Shown here piece after piece: positions 36,401 through 48,200 of a DNA stretch of 64,000 bases. The stretch covers positions 25,881,944 to 25,945,943 of the forward strand of contig CM039188.1 in the NCBI GenBank assembly GCA_008360975.2, written 5' to 3'. The DNA comes from Lichenostomus cassidix (Eukaryota > Chordata > Aves > Passeriformes > Meliphagidae). Position 1 is the first letter of the stretch. Each line of letters starts with the position of its first letter. Below the pieces are notes generated by a model that saw only the letters and a list, made by a program, of their open reading frames with translations, did not search any database and had not been told where the DNA came from. Both the position numbers and the translations under genes were made by a program.

Positions 36401-36717
36401 TAGGTTTCATAAAAAGGAATGTAGTAGTACTAGCTAGTAATAAGCAAAATAAAAGGAGAATAAAAGGAATAGTTTCTTCAGTAATCTTAACTCATCCCTA
36501 AAGCATACAGGCCAAGTAAACATTCACAGTGAGTCACTGGCTCTTTTTAGTATAACTATAACCTGTGGTGGTGGTGTAACTGCTGCATTTTTCCATCTTG
36601 GTCTGTAGCTCTGAAATGTGGAGCTAGAGGCTTTTCTACTCTTGGTGGAGGTCCTAAGGTTTTGTCTAGATGTCTCTGCAATGCTAATTTAGTAAAAACT
36701 TGGTAACTCTCTAATAT

Positions 36718-36752
36718 AATGATGATGATGATGATGATGATGATTATTATTA
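36718..36752. repeat. (GAT)n microsatellite running into (TTA)n
   Basis: About eight uninterrupted ATG/GAT triplets are followed by ATT triplets. It is probably length-polymorphic. Confidence 0.9.
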
Positions 36753-37550
36753 TATTTAATATATGTACAAGTAAGGTAGTAGGATCCCCATTTCACATCA
36801 TAAAAACAGTTCTAATGAAAGCAAATAAATTACATGCATTTATATCTACCAAATGATATTGTAGAATTTATTTATTAACCTAGAAAGTTGCTTTTAAAAG
36901 GATAGAGCACCTGAATTTTCCTCTACCTGTTGTCCTCACAGAACACCAAACACTAACTTCATTCCAAAGTTGTAAAAGACTTATGACCATGCTTTACATA
37001 AAGGCCTCAATCTAGGATTAGGTGGACTCAACAGAAAGCAGGAGTGATATTTTTGTGAATATTTAAGATAACAATAAATATCTTCAAAAAAGTCCTTGCT
37101 GATGTGAGCAACTCCACAGGAAACACATAACCTCTGCATATCTCATTGATCACATTACTTTATGTGTTTTTAATTTGCTCACTGTGGTTTTGATCAGCTC
37201 CTTCATGGGGTCACAGCACAGTGTTAGTAAAAAGCATTGTTTTCTGTTATCTGCTAAACTGCATTGTGAGGTAAAAACTTCTCGTTGATTAAAAGTTGCT
37301 GATGTAGTTAGTTTTATGACAGAACAAAGCTGACATTTTCTAAACACAGTTATGATAAGAGCAGCAGGATGCTAAAGATGTGCTGTGTGCTGCTCAGCCT
37401 CAGTAGCATCGAGATTGCTGTGCCAGAGGTGACCATTAATCCACCTCCTCCAGGGTGCTGCTTCCTGCAGTGACCTGTCCAGGTGCTTCTGATCCAGCTG
37501 CAGCTAAGTCCAGAGAGATCAGCTGGCAAATAAGCTTCATAGGAGATGTT

Positions 37551-37598
37551 TTTACATGCCTACCAATTAGTACTTTTACATGCTTACCAGTCAGTAAT
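37551..37598. repeat. 24-bp imperfect tandem duplication
   Basis: The unit beginning TTTACATGCCTACCA recurs 24 bp later as TTTACATGCTTACCA. It is a minor local duplication. Confidence 0.6.
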
Positions 37599-38094
37599 TG
37601 GCTTGTACTGTGCAACACGAGGGATTTATAACTCTTCCATTTAATAGAATATCACAGTGGATGTTCACGTTTCCATAGAAATGTTTGTTTCTTGAATTCA
37701 CTGAGATCTTGGTTCCAGCAATGTTGTGTGGCCATGAGTTCAGTAAAAACTCTGGTGCTTTAGAAAAACAATGTTATGATTTCCTTTCTCTGCTTTAAAT
37801 CACTGCCATTTACTCCCATTAGACATAAATTTGCTTTTACATTGTGGAAAAACTCACCTTAGTCTTTCAATTGAATTGAATTGACTTGATCTACTGAAGA
37901 ATAATGACATATTTTTATCCTTACTTACAGTTTGGTTGGTCTAGTTTGTGGCTATGCTTTTTTTCAATTTATAAATTTATTTCAAGGGCTTCACTCACAG
38001 TTTTAGAATTCTAGTATATGTCAGAATTCTAGAATATAGTCAGGCCACTAGGTTGGTCACTTGTCCTAGATGAAGCCACGCTGAATATCTCAAA

Positions 38095-38421
38095 TCACCT
38101 CCCTGTCCCACATGTCCTTTGCTGATTTCTTACACCTGGGCATTGAGAGTTCTTGCACTCTATGGAAAATGTCCAAATTTGCCAGCTTTATTCTGCTCCC
38201 TTTTCTCTGAGGGCATTTTATCAGGGACTCCTACTGTTAGTTCCTTGAAGAGCTGGAATCTTGCTTTCCTGAAATTCGGGGGCCTAGCTTTACTCTTCAC
38301 CTAACCCATATCTCTGGGGACTGCAGACTCCACCAGTGTGTGATCATGGCAGCCCAGGCTGCTGCCAATATTGATGTCACCAATTAGATCACTTGTGTTG
38401 GTGACTGACAGGTCCTGTAGC
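38095..38421 (-). mobile_element. CR1 LINE ORF2 fragment (endonuclease C-terminus and linker), broken
   Basis: Read on the minus strand, the top of this segment gives D-L-I-G-D-I-N-I-G-S-S-L-G-C-H-D-H-T-L-V, the signature Gly-Cys-x-Asp-His block at the end of the CR1 apurinic endonuclease domain. The linker strand F-Q-L-F-K-E-L follows. Several in-frame stops and frameshifts lie beyond it, so it is a dead copy lacking both ends. Confidence 0.8.
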
Positions 38422-38614
38422 TAATTATTTTTTCAATTTTTAATTTTTATTTTTAAAATTTTTTTAATTGTCATGCTTAAGAAACCCAAAGATGAAAGAG
38501 ATGTGAGCTTCTTTTATGGAAACCACCTAATTGTGTTCTTGTATCCTGTTCATATACTTCTTCAAAAATAAATTTTCCAGCACCCTACATTCAAGAAATG
38601 TTAGGTGCATAGCA

Positions 38615-38790
38615 AATGTTTAATTAAGTAATCCCACACAGAACTTGTGAGGCAGGCTCCCTCATTTTACAGGTGAGACAGAGAGGCAGTAAATTAAATG
38701 ACTTGCTTAATATCACACAGTGAGTCAGTGCTAATGCTGAAAATAGACTTTATGTCTTCTGGTTCTTTTCCCTGTATTTTAGTCATCAAA
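38615..38790 (+). repeat. MIR SINE relic
   Basis: A good core match: CTCATTTTACAGGTGAGACAGAGAGGC, a TGACTTGC block, then ATCACACAGTGAGTCAG and a TCTTCTGGTTCTTTTCCC-like tail, all in the order of the MIR consensus. It is an old amniote element in plus orientation. Confidence 0.75.
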
Positions 38791-41700
38791 CTAGACTTAA
38801 CTCTAAAGTTGAATGAATAATTTAATCTATTAAAATAATTGTTCTCAATTTCATGTTGGAGTATTATGTTTTAATCATCTAAGAAATACTGAAATATTTA
38901 CGAAAGTTTTCCATGCTTAGCACCTGCTTTGTCTTTCTTGTTCAGATTGTTTTTTAACTGAATATATTTTGTTTACAGTGATTCTGAACTGTAAAACTAT
39001 ACTTTAGCAGATCTCCACCAAAAAAAAAAAAAAAAAAGGAATTCACTTAAAACACACAGTAATCTCTTTCTATCAATGTAACAACACTTTTTTTCATACT
39101 TTCATGAGTATAGGGCCATTACACTGAATAATATGCATAGCTTTAATTAATGGAGCACACTAAAGTTATTGGCCCACAGAAAGCAAAAGATAGACTGCTG
39201 GTTAATCTGTCATGACTAAAATAAAAGGTATCCTGAAGCACAAAAGAGCAACAGCATCTTATGAAATATGTGCTTGGAACTGCAATATTTCTGCAGTTCT
39301 GAACTACACGCTGGGTCATCTCTGATTAACTGGTGGAGAAAGAGATGCAAAGCTTGCAGACCTGTTTAAATGAACAGTATCCATGTTCAGGCTAATGAAA
39401 TGCTCCAGCAGCCTTAGAGCTTTCCTGAGCACAGTCCACATATTTGTTTATACTGATAGGACATATATAAATTTTTCCAATCCTTGCCATCTTACCTGTT
39501 TGATGGTGTTCTTCAGCATACAATAGAACAAATGGCCCAGAAAATGTGTACATAGGCATAAGAATTAAAGTGGCTCAGGAAAGGGGAATGAAGACATAAT
39601 ATTACCATGGCTTGCTCCTTATTAAACCTGAGTACAGACACAGCCTTATACAATACTTTGTGTCATACAGGATTTTTAGTGTGGGTGAGACAAGCAGCAA
39701 AAGTCTGTGGTCTGTGGTCAGCTCAGATTTTTATAAAGACTTTTGCTGCATGTAATGAATAGGATGTTGCAGTGCAGGCAGCCTTACAACTTAATTGAAA
39801 TTTAACAACAAAATGCCTTAAAAATTCAACTGCTTCATTGCTGAATGCAAATAAATCTCCTAGGTGGCAGAATCAGTCACTAAGCATTGGCATGCTATAT
39901 TTATAGAAACAACTCTAAAGTAATTTAATGTACTTGTAAAGAAGATTGTCACATCTTGCCTACTGAATTAGAGACTAGAGAGAATGTTTCAGGTAAGATG
40001 TCAAGGAAAGATGTTCTAAGAAGGACATTCTGCTTCCTCTTTGGGGTCGATACTTCTAGTTTACCATGTTGTTTTCCTTTTGGGTTTATCTTCTTAAAAT
40101 GTTAACTATGAACATATTTTGCACTTTGCCACTAGGGCTATGTCATCAGTGATCAGCTTTCCAAGACTGATCAGAGTACCACTCCGACTTTGCTTTCAGT
40201 TTTTCCTAGAGAGTAAGAGGTTTGCCTCAGAGACTTCAGAAAATGTCCTGATGCCAAGTGAAAATGTCCTTACCAGGGAGTTTGCAAGACAGCACTATGT
40301 CTGGACCACTATCAGGGGCTAAAGGTTTTTGAAAAGCAGGCAGGAGTTGTCCAGCACAAACTGGACAAAGAAGACTATTCTGTGACTTTTTTAGAATTTG
40401 AAACCAAACCCAAGAAAGCAATGCAAATAATTGATTTTTTTTTTTTAGCTCTTCACTTATGTCTCTTTTTATCTGTCGTTCCTATTATTAACCCATTAAG
40501 TGTAATGGTAACAGTGTTTGAGAGGCTGAAAATTTTAATCAAACATTAGATAATATTTGCGAAAAACAGGGTTTGAAACAAGGTGCCCAGGTGTTCTCTT
40601 CCAGATTTGGAATAGGAAGAATTTGTAGTCTGTATGTCTGATCAGAACTAGCCAAAGCAGTAGAAATTAAATATATGAACATTCAGTTCATGGTAGAGAT
40701 TCCTTTGAATTAACAATTCAGCTAATAGGTATGAAAAATGAGTCAGTTTGAGAAAAGCAGAAATTACTTGTGGATAATCTGAGTGAGAATGGGGGATGCA
40801 TAATACACTATCACATTTGTAAAGAATTCTGAAAACATAGAAGCTTTGAATTTTGGATGTAGAGAGAGAGATACTTGCTTCAAATATTATTGAAGATAAT
40901 AGATACAAGCCAGCTTCTATGATTAAATAGATATTTTGCTTTTTTACATAATTAACATTATTTAAGATCCTGCATTCAGAGAAGACCTCAATGTGTCCTG
41001 CCTACCCCAAGTACTCAGATTATTGGTCACTGCTCACTGGCAGGTTTATTGCAGCATTGTTCTGTTGATTCAGCACAGAAGGAAAACATTTTAGGAATGT
41101 CAGTTCTTCAAGTAGTGGGGATTATAGGCATGGTAACAGTATATGTTTGTGAAAGGTGTATGCTGCCTGACTTCATTCCCTGTGACAGTAAGAGGGAAAC
41201 TGAGGTACAGCCATAGCGCTACTCTGAAGAATTCATATAATTAATGTGTTTCTCTTTACATGTCATTTACAGAATTGAGAAAGCATTTGCAGTAATACAG
41301 TAGTTATACATAAGAGCCAGAAAATGACAGGAAAAAGAAAGTGAAAAGAAATGCATAATGAGGGAGTTGGCCAGTTTATTTCCATTATGTGAGCTCAGTG
41401 AAAGGGGCAAAGCTAAGCAATACCACAAGTAAAAAAAAAAAAAAGAAAAAAAAGAAAATCCAATATGAGTTACCTTAAACTCTTTTAATTATAAAATGTG
41501 GAGTTAGCAATGCAGATAAGTAGATTTTCCCTAACATTCCTTATTATGTGTTAACCATGGCACTGTAAAGGTCAAAGAAGCTTGAATCATACAACTTGCA
41601 AAATACCCCCAGAATGTTTCTTGCTGGAACTAGGTACAGGGAGACAAGTACGAGCTGAAACTGTAAATATGGGGAAGACCTTCTCTGTTCAATAAAACAA

Positions 41701-44621
41701 GTGGTTTCTGCTGAAACTAGTTTTGCTTGAGAACTAATTTGTAGTTCCAAGTGTCTTTCAGTGCTGACAGCTGAAGAAGGTAGCTTGGGGCCAGATTGTA
41801 ATAATGTTCACTCCTTGATCTAATGGGCGGATGTGTTTAATTAATCTTTGTTTCTGCAGAAGCAGGCATTCTGGCAAGCTGTAGGAATGCTAAAGGAGGG
41901 AAATCTAAACAGCAGTGAACCAAGGTATATTCTATATGTCTGGTGCTAGATAAAAAAAGTTAATGTAGATAAATACTGTTTCCTAGGAGATAGATTTGTA
42001 TAAGCAATTTCTGTAAAAGAAATTTAACATGGATCCCCCTGTAGGATTACCCCTCGTTAATTTCACAAGATCCAGCTATGGTCCCATGCCCTTGGGACAC
42101 TTGTCTGTTGTGTCTGGCACAGTTCTTCAATTGGTGGTCACAAAAGCATTTATTTAAGGTGGAAATATTCTGCCTAGTATCTCTTGGATGGAGTTAGACC
42201 TGACAGCCTCATTGCTGTCATGGTCCATGTCCTCCAGTGACTTCTCCAGATGTCATAGCTTGGACTGACCCTTCCCAGAGCTTCCTGTAAAGTGCAGATC
42301 TTAAGGTTTATAGCTAATTCTTCAGAAGGCTTATGGCAAGTCTAAAGCAAAGCAGATATCCTTTGCATAAAATTACTGAAGGCACTGGTTTTTGCTTGAA
42401 AAACCAAAGCACTATAGATTGCAATCATACAAGCACAGCAAACTCCCTGGCTACAATGTCCCTTGGCCCTAATCTTTCACTGAAAAAATCACCAACTTCA
42501 TATGAGTGTTTTGAAAGAATGCAAATCAGAGCTTATCGTCTCTGACCTTCATCAGCTCTGCTGCCACAATAGCATCATTGTTTCCATCTCCTCCCCTTAG
42601 TAAGCAACGCCCTCCATTCCTCTCACTTCCTTTCCATCCCAAACCTTTCCATTTGAGAGGTTTTTTAAAGCTCTGCTTTGTCATCTGGTTTTGCTGCTAC
42701 TGTGATCTAAATGCTAAACTCCTTCATTCCTGGTCTTCTTAGTCAGCCAAGTCTCTGTTTTCACTTAAAGAGCACCTTATGAGCTTGAATGTTGGAAATT
42801 CCTTCTCTTTTTGTCATCTAACAAGCAAGGTATGTTCCCAGCTGAAAGAAATATTTATGTTGCAGCATTATTCTTACTAAAATTATACTGCAGCAACACA
42901 GTATCAATCACAACCATAACAAGTACTTTTCCCACCTCAGCACTGTGACAGAGAGCTCTTTCCTTCACAATACTGTGCAACAATCTCCACATTGTCACAG
43001 TACATAAGAATAGTGCTAAGGGTGCAGTTAAATTACTTACTTCCTAATTCTATGCCTTGTCCACTGGGTTTCTGTTCCGGAATGAAGTGTTGTGACAACA
43101 AATGGGGTAACCAAGGAAAAATAGAACAGGCTACAACTGTCGGGATGATGAGTTCAATATAATTCTTCAGCCTGTTCATACTGGTCTCTGTTTGTTTCTA
43201 GTAAGGACTGAGGACTCCAAAAGCCACAAACTGTGTGAAGTTCTTGGGTGATGACAATTTCCTTTGTAATGTTGCCCAGTGTCTGAGACTATTGAGATAG
43301 GGTTGTGTAGCCCTGCTATGAGCAGTGTACTATTGCAAAGAGAAGGTTTGCACAAAGACTGAGGATGGAATAAGAGCCTTTATGTCCAGACATAAACAGT
43401 GATTGCCAAAAGCTCTTGGCAGTGACCTTACTTAGAGCACAGTCAGTGGATGCAGTCAGGCTGACACAGAAAAATTTTGGAAATTCTTGACCAGCAAAAT
43501 GCAGTCTCCTGGCCCAATCTGGTCTGCAGGATCTTCTGTCTTGTCTGAAACACCTTTTCTATGGAAGTTCCAACTAGCAAGCTGCTGCCTCATCTCAAAG
43601 AGAAGGAAATATGGGAAAGAATAGCGTCCTGATACAGAGAAGTTGTTGCTGCGCTTCTGTCTGAATGATTCTGTGAGTTCTTGGACATGTGAAAGAAACA
43701 TTTCTAGATAGCCTGCTACCTTATCTCTTTGCTGGGCAGGTAAGAACAGCAGCACTCCTCCACCACTGCTGCTCTCATTTGCTACATGGGGGATGGGGAG
43801 GAGGGACAGGACACAGAGTAGGGAGCAAGGGACAGTATTTTTCCCCTGCAGCCTGTTGCTCCACCCAGTCTTCCCCTCAAGCCTGATTCACTGCCCAAAT
43901 ATGACCGTGTGAATGGTAGTAAGTATGAAATCACAGTCCTGAGCTGCTACTGATTGTCATCTCAGTCAAGCTAACTGGGGTGCCTCTCCAGATTTTGATC
44001 AATGCCAGCTAATTACATTTTTCCTCTTTGGAAGCAGTATACAGTTCTTTCTTTTGTTAGCATGTGTGATAATGGCAGGGGATTTTTCTGAAGGTAATCT
44101 TGGAACAAAATGGCAGCTCCAGGCACTCTGTAAGAAGCCAAGGGTGGAGTGAAGTTACAATTTGATAATAGAAATAGTCTACAAGAAAGTCTCCTTATCT
44201 CTCCTCAATGCTTGTTTTTCAGAAAGTAACTGTGATGAAAAGGCAGCGACTATTCTTCTCTGATGTAAAATCTTTTCTGATAAGATTTCTGGAAGAACTT
44301 ACAATGCTATCTTCATTCATATCCTTCCTAAGATGCATTTCTTCCATAATGTGTTTCTATGCTAATCCACTAGGCGTTGCTATTTACATCTTTAAAAGAA
44401 ACAGAGTACATAACCTGGACTGATTGTAGATTTAGAATGACTAAGTGCATGCACGTCCCATAGGAAAGCATAGTCCCTGGGAACAATCCATTGCTTCCTG
44501 GCAGTAGTTCTTTGTATTGTGTTTTTATTACTTATTTTTGATTATAATCTCTACAGGGAAGGGGCATTTGTCTTTGAGCATCATTTATGCCTTTAAGACA
44601 TCATTTTTGTCTGTAACTTTC
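38791..44621. other. Gene-poor AT-rich interval, middle part
   Basis: No exon-like frame. It contains the poly(A) tract above and an A-rich run at about 41431-41458. The ORF on the minus strand at about 43.5-43.75 kb is open for 99 codons, but I see no family motif or splice context. Confidence 0.45.
39018..39037. repeat. Poly(A) tract
   Basis: About 18 consecutive A. No SINE or LINE body is recognised immediately upstream. Confidence 0.8.
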
Positions 44622-44624
44622 TGT

Positions 44625-44760
44625 GATCACAGAATCACAGAATATTCTCAGTTAGAAGGGATGCACAAGGATCATTGAGTCCAACTTTTAAGTGAATGGC
44701 TTCTTATGGGGATCAATGATCTTGTTATTAGCACCATACTCTGACCAACTGAGCTAATAA
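44625..44760 (-). mobile_element. tRNA-Ile-derived SINE with CR1-like 3' tail (TguSINE1 type)
   Basis: On the minus strand it begins TTAGCTCAGTTGGTCAGAG, a tRNA-Ile D-arm and Pol III box A. The anticodon stem-loop GGTGCTAATAAC (anticodon AAT) and a decayed box B (ATTGATCCCC) follow. The tail reads TTGGACTCAATGATCCTTG and CTGAGAATATTCTGTGATTC, matching the CR1 3' end and its terminal octamer-like repeats. Known: a SINE of this composite structure, mobilised by CR1, has been described in passerines. This copy is mutated and not expected to be active. Confidence 0.82.
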
Positions 44761-45132
44761 TGAAGATCAAGAAGGAAACAAGAAGTAATTTTACAATACA
44801 AATTAGCTCCATCTTGAACAGCTGTCAAATTCTACTCTGCCATCTCAATGTATATCCGGATTTGGTGCTAAAGTCACTGGACTGGAATATGGTCATAGCT
44901 CTTGAAACAGAGAGGACTGGAGGGGAGAAGAGGCCAGTAATGCTTCATCTAATAGATTTGTTCCCATTGTCTTAGTCTATGCAAACATTAAATAAGCCTT
45001 AGTCTTCTCTTCAGGACAAGCTGAGTCTATGCTGCCTTGTGCTATAGGCTGCTAATATAGCTCAGAAATGCACATCTTCTGTATAACAGTGTAAAAAGGT
45101 TCCCAATCCAGGCGCTATCCTAGTGAGGTCAC

Positions 45133-45178
45133 AATTTCATGAAATTACATTTGGTCATGAAATTTCATGAAATTACAT
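45133..45178. repeat. Perfect 18-bp direct repeat, period 28, each copy containing a palindrome
   Basis: AATTTCATGAAATTACAT occurs at 45133-45150 and 45161-45178 without mismatch. Each copy contains the palindrome TTTCATGAAA, and the 10-bp spacer ends in TCATGA. It may be a tandem duplication of a 28-bp unit. Confidence 0.75.
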
Positions 45179-45231
45179 ATTTAGGCTAGTATTTATTTGG
45201 GGTTGCATTAAATTCTTGCTCTACAGTAGCA

Positions 45232-45290
45232 TTTTTTTGGGGGGGGGGCAAACTTCGGTGATTTACTCACCGGTAAATCTCACCGGTGGA
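45232..45290. repeat. T7-G10 run followed by paired CTCACCGGT motifs
   Basis: A run of seven T and ten G is followed by two copies of CTCACCGGT within 25 bp. The ACCGGT core is self-complementary. The CpG-bearing motifs stand out in an AT-rich, CpG-poor region. Confidence 0.6.
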
Positions 45291-48200
45291 GAGACTATTT
45301 CCTCTGAGCCATCAGTGGGAAAAATCCCTTATTACAGAGGTGAAATATGTAATTGTGACAGCTAGAATGGAAAGAAAATAACTACAACTGTAGGTATATT
45401 GAACATACCCAAATGTGTTGATACAGCATATTTCAAACCCAAAGGTGTCAAAACCATTGCTTTCCAAAACTGTAATTAATTTATATGTCCAAAATATTAC
45501 ATTGCTATAATAATTACTCTTACAAAGTTAACTACAGATTGGTCCTTCACAACCAAAGTACTCACTACTAGATAAAACATGGTGTTTATTTATGCATGGT
45601 ATACAACAGAGGAGAAGAAAGAAATAAGATTACTGCATCCACCAGAAATGTCTGGATGGCCTATTTTTTAGCAGTGTGTGGATATCTGTCTGCACTGTAT
45701 TCTGGCAAGGAAGCCCTGGCAGAAAAGGCATAGGATGTTGTAGAGGTAGCAAGCTTGGAGCCAGGAAGGAAGGCAATATTTCCTGACACTCATTAGCAAT
45801 CTCAGAGGAAGGAGAGCATCCTGCCTAGTCATGCTAAATCAGCTAAAGGGTCCCTTTAGCTGTTAACAAAGCAAATCCCTTACCCATCATTGTTGTAACA
45901 GAAGGATATTCAGATTTGGTTAGGAAAGAGAAGCCATGATTTTGGATGTGACTGTGCAAAGCACCCATAGAACTTCACTCTCCTACACTGTGACTTTCTA
46001 ATTTGCTCAAGGGAACTGTGAAATGAGGAACCTGAGGACTTGCCTGTCTTTGTTTTGTCTCCCTTTATCAAGCGCACTCCATCAGTTTTCACCTTTTTGT
46101 GCTATGTCTTGACTTAAATATTTATTCCATATCTCATTTAAATTCTCAGCTAAGAACTTTCCTCCTTTCAGCTGTACAGCTACTGCACACCATTTGATAA
46201 TTTGTGAATTTCAAATATATTTAGTGTGACTAAGTAGCAGAGTTCAAATAACAATGGTTGTCTTTATGCACAGAACTGCCATATCCCTTAAGCCAAGGTG
46301 ATTCCTCCGAGTTCAGCCTCTCATGCCCTCATAGTCCTTCTCTTCTTGTCTAGCAATTGCCAGTTCCACAGGCAATTTTTGGAATATTCATGTTTCAAGA
46401 ACCCACCACAGTTCATCACACAGTTTATTGTTTTAACTGTTTAGTAGTGGATTTGGTTGTCTTTTTAGACAAATGGCAGCTTAAATGGCAGATTTAAAGC
46501 TGTCAACCTTGGGAGATGTTTCCACACAAAGTTATTATTAGCAACATTAAATTGTTGCTAATAAAAACCTTGTAAAACCTTCATAAAATATTATAAATTG
46601 AAATTGGTATATGCTCAAAGCAGTGTAAGTAACAAATTATACAGACTAGAACACATTAAAAAAAACCCAACACAAAAAAGAACCCAAAACAAACAAACAA
46701 AAAAAACCACAACAAAAACCTTAGAAAGGAAAAACACACTAAGAAGAAAGGTGATATTAGGTTAAATTCCCAGATTATGTTTCATTACAATTACTGTTAC
46801 CATTTATCAAGGACTTTGAAGCCAGTTCTGATATTTCTTCTCTTTGAGTTTGTAACCTTGACTGTTACATTCTCAACTGTCATGTTCTTACCTAAACTTT
46901 CCCTCTTAAAAGTTTCTTTGTCCATATTATTTCTGGTTGGATTTGAATCAGCAAAGCAGAACATTTCCTGTCCTTGGTGGGATGAACCCACACTGGATAT
47001 GAGGAGACTGTGTCAGCACTAACCGGATGCAGACCAGGAAACACTGCATTTTATTAACAGGAACTAGAACAAGAGTGGCAAAGTTTTGGCAGAATAAGAA
47101 TGAAATGGTTGTACATGGAACAGAATAAGAACTGGAACAAAAACATTTTTTATATAACTAAAATGAGGCTGCCAGCAGACTGGTTTGGTGGATTTGGAAA
47201 ACATCAGGAGCATAGGAGAAAAAGGTTCAGCTCAAAACCTAGGGTTTGAATGAGAGCCCTGGCTGCCCAAATAACTGGACTGTGTCTCCAGCAGGCTGGA
47301 AAAGGCTGCTTTAGTGAGTTGAGAATACAAATGAGTTATGTCCTGGAGCAATGAGACATTGACACTCCCTGAAAAATGAATAGTCAGAAGTTTGGAGTTA
47401 ACAAAAATGGAGTTAGAATTAATATTGGTGAATAAGAATAAAAACTGACTCAAATACTTCTACTGGAACACAAAGCATGCTTCTCAGAGAGCTAAAAGTG
47501 CACATGGACCAAAATACAAATAGGAAATAGCTCTGTGGTGAGGATCTAAAATAAGATCAGGAGTAGCCACAAGTGTGGTGCCTCCCTAATGTATCGTAGC
47601 TCTGTCTGCTGTTCAGCATTTCCTAATCTGGACTAGCATATTTTCACACCTCTTCTAGCAGCAACTTTAGAGTATCTCCATGATCCAAACCTGTGACACA
47701 GCAAGACTGGTTTTTTGAAATTTGCTAGATGGAGAAGGAATGTGCATCTTATAAAGCTGACAGATGCTTTATTGGTCATCTTAAAAGGCTGGTCTTCCTG
47801 TTAATTATGGCTTTCTCCTGAAAGAAGTCTCTAAAGGGATAGGCAAGCATGGTCCTCAATTAGCTGTCTAGAAAAGCACAAAAAGCTTTATTTCTTCTGT
47901 AGCCAAAAGAAACTTGTATTTAGCTTGAGGGAGAGGGAAACCATCTTTTTAGAGAAATAAAATTTACAGCCTTTTTCATTGTTGATGTGTGACCTTGAGA
48001 TCTGTAAAATCATGCAGTATCCTTTTTTATGACAACGTGGTAAGGGGGCAGCCCTTTTATTAGAAGCTTTTAGAAGGGAGGAGATGAAATTTGCTGGTGA
48101 AATTGATGCTGTAGGTGCAGCGACCAAGGACAAAGCATGGCAATCACACCTTGCTTTTACACTTGTGGCATTTGGGAACTGACAGAAAATAATATTTTTG

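Noticed and set aside
41180..41220. GGGAAACTGAGGTACAG match to a MIR core
   Set aside because: Too short and without flanking MIR sequence.
44700..44760. A functional tRNA-Ile gene on the minus strand
   Set aside because: The acceptor stem is absent, box B is degraded and the sequence continues into a CR1 tail. It is a SINE, not a tRNA gene.
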